64,000 nt of DNA from Microbacterium suaedae. GTDB lineage: Bacteria > Actinomycetota > Actinomycetes > Actinomycetales > Microbacteriaceae. This document shows, in pieces, positions 62,647 through 64,000 of the stretch. The position numbers and the translations under genes were made by a program. The stretch's first letter is position 1. Every line of letters starts with the position of its first letter. The notes beneath the pieces are model-generated. The model searched no databases, was not told the origin of the DNA, and saw nothing but the letters and a program-made list of their open reading frames with translations. Location: assembly GCF_003254645.1 (NCBI RefSeq), contig NZ_PNFD01000006.1:34968-98967 (forward strand), read 5' to 3'.

Positions 62647-63927
62647 ATGAAGCGTTCGACTCAGATCGGCGTCGCCGCGACCGCGGGCGCCGCCCTGTTC
62701 CTCGCGGGCTGCTCCGGCTCCGCCGACGGCGGATCCGGCGGAGACCCCGACACGCTCACGATCTCCGGCTGGAGCGTCTCGACGACGCCCGAGTTCCAGC
62801 TGCTCGCCGACGGCTTCGAAGCCGCGAACGACGGCGTCACGGTCGAGATCGTCGACTACGACCCGACCGAGTACAACACGCTCGTCACGGCGGACCTCGC
62901 CGCGGGGAGCGCGCCCGACATCATCACTCAGAAAGAGGTCAAGTACGTCACGACCTTCCAAGACGGCGGTCAGCTCGTCGACGTCTCGGACGTCGAGCTG
63001 CCGGACGGCATCGGCGGTGTCGAGGCCTACGAGATCGACGGATCTTCCTACGCGACGCCGTACCGTCAGGACGCGTGGGTGCTCTTCTACAACAAGGATC
63101 TCTTCGAGACCGCCGGCGTCGAGCAGCCCGATGGCAGCTGGACCTGGGATGACTACGTCGTCGCGGCCGAGGAACTCGCAGAGTCGACGGATGCGAAGGG
63201 GGCGTACCAGCACAACTGGCAGTCGGTCGTGCAGGGATTCGCGAACGCGCAGTCGGGCGCCGATATCCTCGCGGGCGACTACGACCACCTTGCGCCCTTC
63301 TATGAGCGCTCGCTCGCGCTGCAGGATGCCGGCGCGCAGGAGACCTTCAACACCGTCTCGGCCAACCAGCTCACGTATCAGGGCGAGTTCGGCAATCAGC
63401 GCGCCGCGATGATGCCGATGGGCACGTGGTACGTCGCCACGCTCATCTCGCAGCAGGAGGCGGGCGAGGCCGACGACTTCGAATGGGGGATCGCGCCGAT
63501 CCCGCAGATCGACGAGTCGACGACGGGAACCGAGAACACTCCGGTGACGTTCGGCGACCCGACAGGTTTCGGCATCAACACCGGCATCTCCGAGGAGAAG
63601 CAGGAGCTCGCGAAGGAGTTCCTCGCCTACGCCGCCAGCTCCGAGGCCGCCGCCGCGCTCGCTGAGATCGGCATCACGCCTGCGTACCTCGATGACGCCG
63701 TCGTCGAGGCCTACTTCAGCGCCGACGGAGCGCCGAGCGACGAGCTGTCCACCTTCGCGGTGCAGACGCACCAGACGCTGCCGGAGAACCCGACCTCCGA
63801 CCGGACGTCGGCGATCCAGAACATTCTGAGCGATCTGCATTCCGCGATCCTCTCGGGATCCTCGAGCGTCGAGGATGCGATTGCTGAGGCGGAGGAGCGC
63901 GTCGCGAACGAGGTCGGCGAGGAGTGA
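62647..63927 (+). CDS. Sugar ABC transporter substrate-binding lipoprotein
   Basis: 426 residues, extracellular solute-binding family 1, lipobox LAGC (Cys22). The start of the mature part (TLTISGWSVSTTPEFQLLADGFEAAN) and the RQDAWVLFYNKDLFETAGV segment are typical. It should deliver the sugar of this locus to a two-permease importer. The ATG at 62647 is preferred over 62629 because AAAGG sits seven bases upstream and it gives a standard signal peptide. Confidence 0.88.
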   Translation: MKRSTQIGVAATAGAALFLAGCSGSADGGSGGDPDTLTISGWSVSTTPEFQLLADGFEAANDGVTVEIVDYDPTEYNTLVTADLAAGSAPDIITQKEVKYVTTFQDGGQLVDVSDVELPDGIGGVEAYEIDGSSYATPYRQDAWVLFYNKDLFETAGVEQPDGSWTWDDYVVAAEELAESTDAKGAYQHNWQSVVQGFANAQSGADILAGDYDHLAPFYERSLALQDAGAQETFNTVSANQLTYQGEFGNQRAAMMPMGTWYVATLISQQEAGEADDFEWGIAPIPQIDESTTGTENTPVTFGDPTGFGINTGISEEKQELAKEFLAYAASSEAAAALAEIGITPAYLDDAVVEAYFSADGAPSDELSTFAVQTHQTLPENPTSDRTSAIQNILSDLHSAILSGSSSVEDAIAEAEERVANEVGEE

Positions 63928-63936
63928 CCGGCCCTG

Positions 63937-63966
63937 TGCGCCGGCCGGTCCCGGCCGGTCGGCGCA
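63937..63966. terminator. Hairpin between binding-protein and permease genes
   Basis: TGCGCCGGCCGG (63937-63948) and CCGGTCGGCGCA (63955-63966) pair over 12 bp with one G:U. Such hairpins are common after binding-protein genes and lower the expression of the following permeases. Confidence 0.65.
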
Positions 63967-63986
63967 CCCCTCGTTGAAGGAGAACG

Positions 63987-64000
63987 ATGACCACGACAAC
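63987..64000 (+). CDS. Start of next gene, probably sugar ABC permease (cut by window end)
   Basis: ATG at 63987 follows GAAGGAG by about six bases. Only MTTT is visible. Position directly after a sugar-binding protein makes a permease likely; the sequence alone cannot show it. Confidence 0.4.

Overview
The window is high-GC actinobacterial DNA, most likely from Microbacteriaceae and probably Microbacterium or a close relative. Support: codons ending in G/C throughout, dense operons with 4-base ATGA/GTGA overlaps, a C50-carotenoid crt cluster in the CrtE-B-I-Ye-Yf-Eb order, DtxR/IdeR-type iron boxes, an HtaA/HmuTUV heme locus, LPxTG-type surface proteins and an actinobacterial Asp23/AmaP stress cluster. 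No rRNA, intact tRNA, transposase, integrase or CRISPR array was seen. The genus is an inference.

Layout. 0-1 kb: the 5' part of an unrecognised minus-strand gene, then about 700 bp of non-coding DNA holding a tRNA T-arm-like fragment. 1-10.5 kb: a heme-iron island. Heme oxygenase and a DUF2470 protein (minus) face two surface proteins, an HtaA-domain protein and the HmuTUV importer (plus); two iron boxes and a long, potentially structured leader lie between. 10.6-18 kb: a large LPSTG-anchored VWA surface protein, a TPC-type metal P-type ATPase and a secreted GH43 arabinanase with tandem LacI-type operators. 18.3-25.3 kb: an ectoine catabolism operon (BCCT carrier, M20 deacetylase, DoeD, DoeA, DoeC). 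25.3-28.3 kb: a second iron-box-controlled FecBCD-type importer. 28.3-36.8 kb: a GntR-controlled catabolic operon (DUF3500, aromatic-acid MFS carrier, FAD hydroxylase, CoA transferase, fused carboxyltransferase) with a divergent fumarylacetoacetase-family hydrolase. 37.6-45.5 kb: a CrtR-like MarR regulator divergent from the carotenoid operon, which opens with an Idi-GGPP synthase fusion and runs into a pyrimidine-dimer glycosylase and ferrochelatase. 45.6-49.9 kb: Asp23/AmaP/CsbD/GlsB with its own sigma factor. 49.9-53 kb: SurA-like lipoprotein, gene remnants, an AbiEi/DUF559-type nuclease and a cluster of palindromic REP-like repeats. 53-56.6 kb: pgi, a small membrane protein and a fatty-acid desaturase with an unclear start. 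56.6-64 kb: a polysaccharide-use locus (DeoR/LacI hybrid regulator, heparinase II/III protein, 2-hydroxyacid dehydrogenase, DUF2264 protein, sugar-binding lipoprotein and the start of its permease).

How it works together. Two importers and a heme-degrading enzyme are under iron-box control and make a heme/siderophore iron supply. Ferrochelatase is read at the end of the pigment operon. The carotenoid genes plus a UV-damage glycosylase form a light-protection unit. The ectoine, aromatic and polysaccharide loci are independent nutrient modules, each with its own carrier and most with a visible operator.

Most worth a second look: the roughly 115-residue repeated domain shared by two surface proteins of the heme island, the nested inverted repeat in their leader, the Idi-CrtE fusion, the glycosylase joined to crtEb by a 14-codon mini-ORF, the GntR catabolic operon of unknown substrate, and the REP-like repeats.
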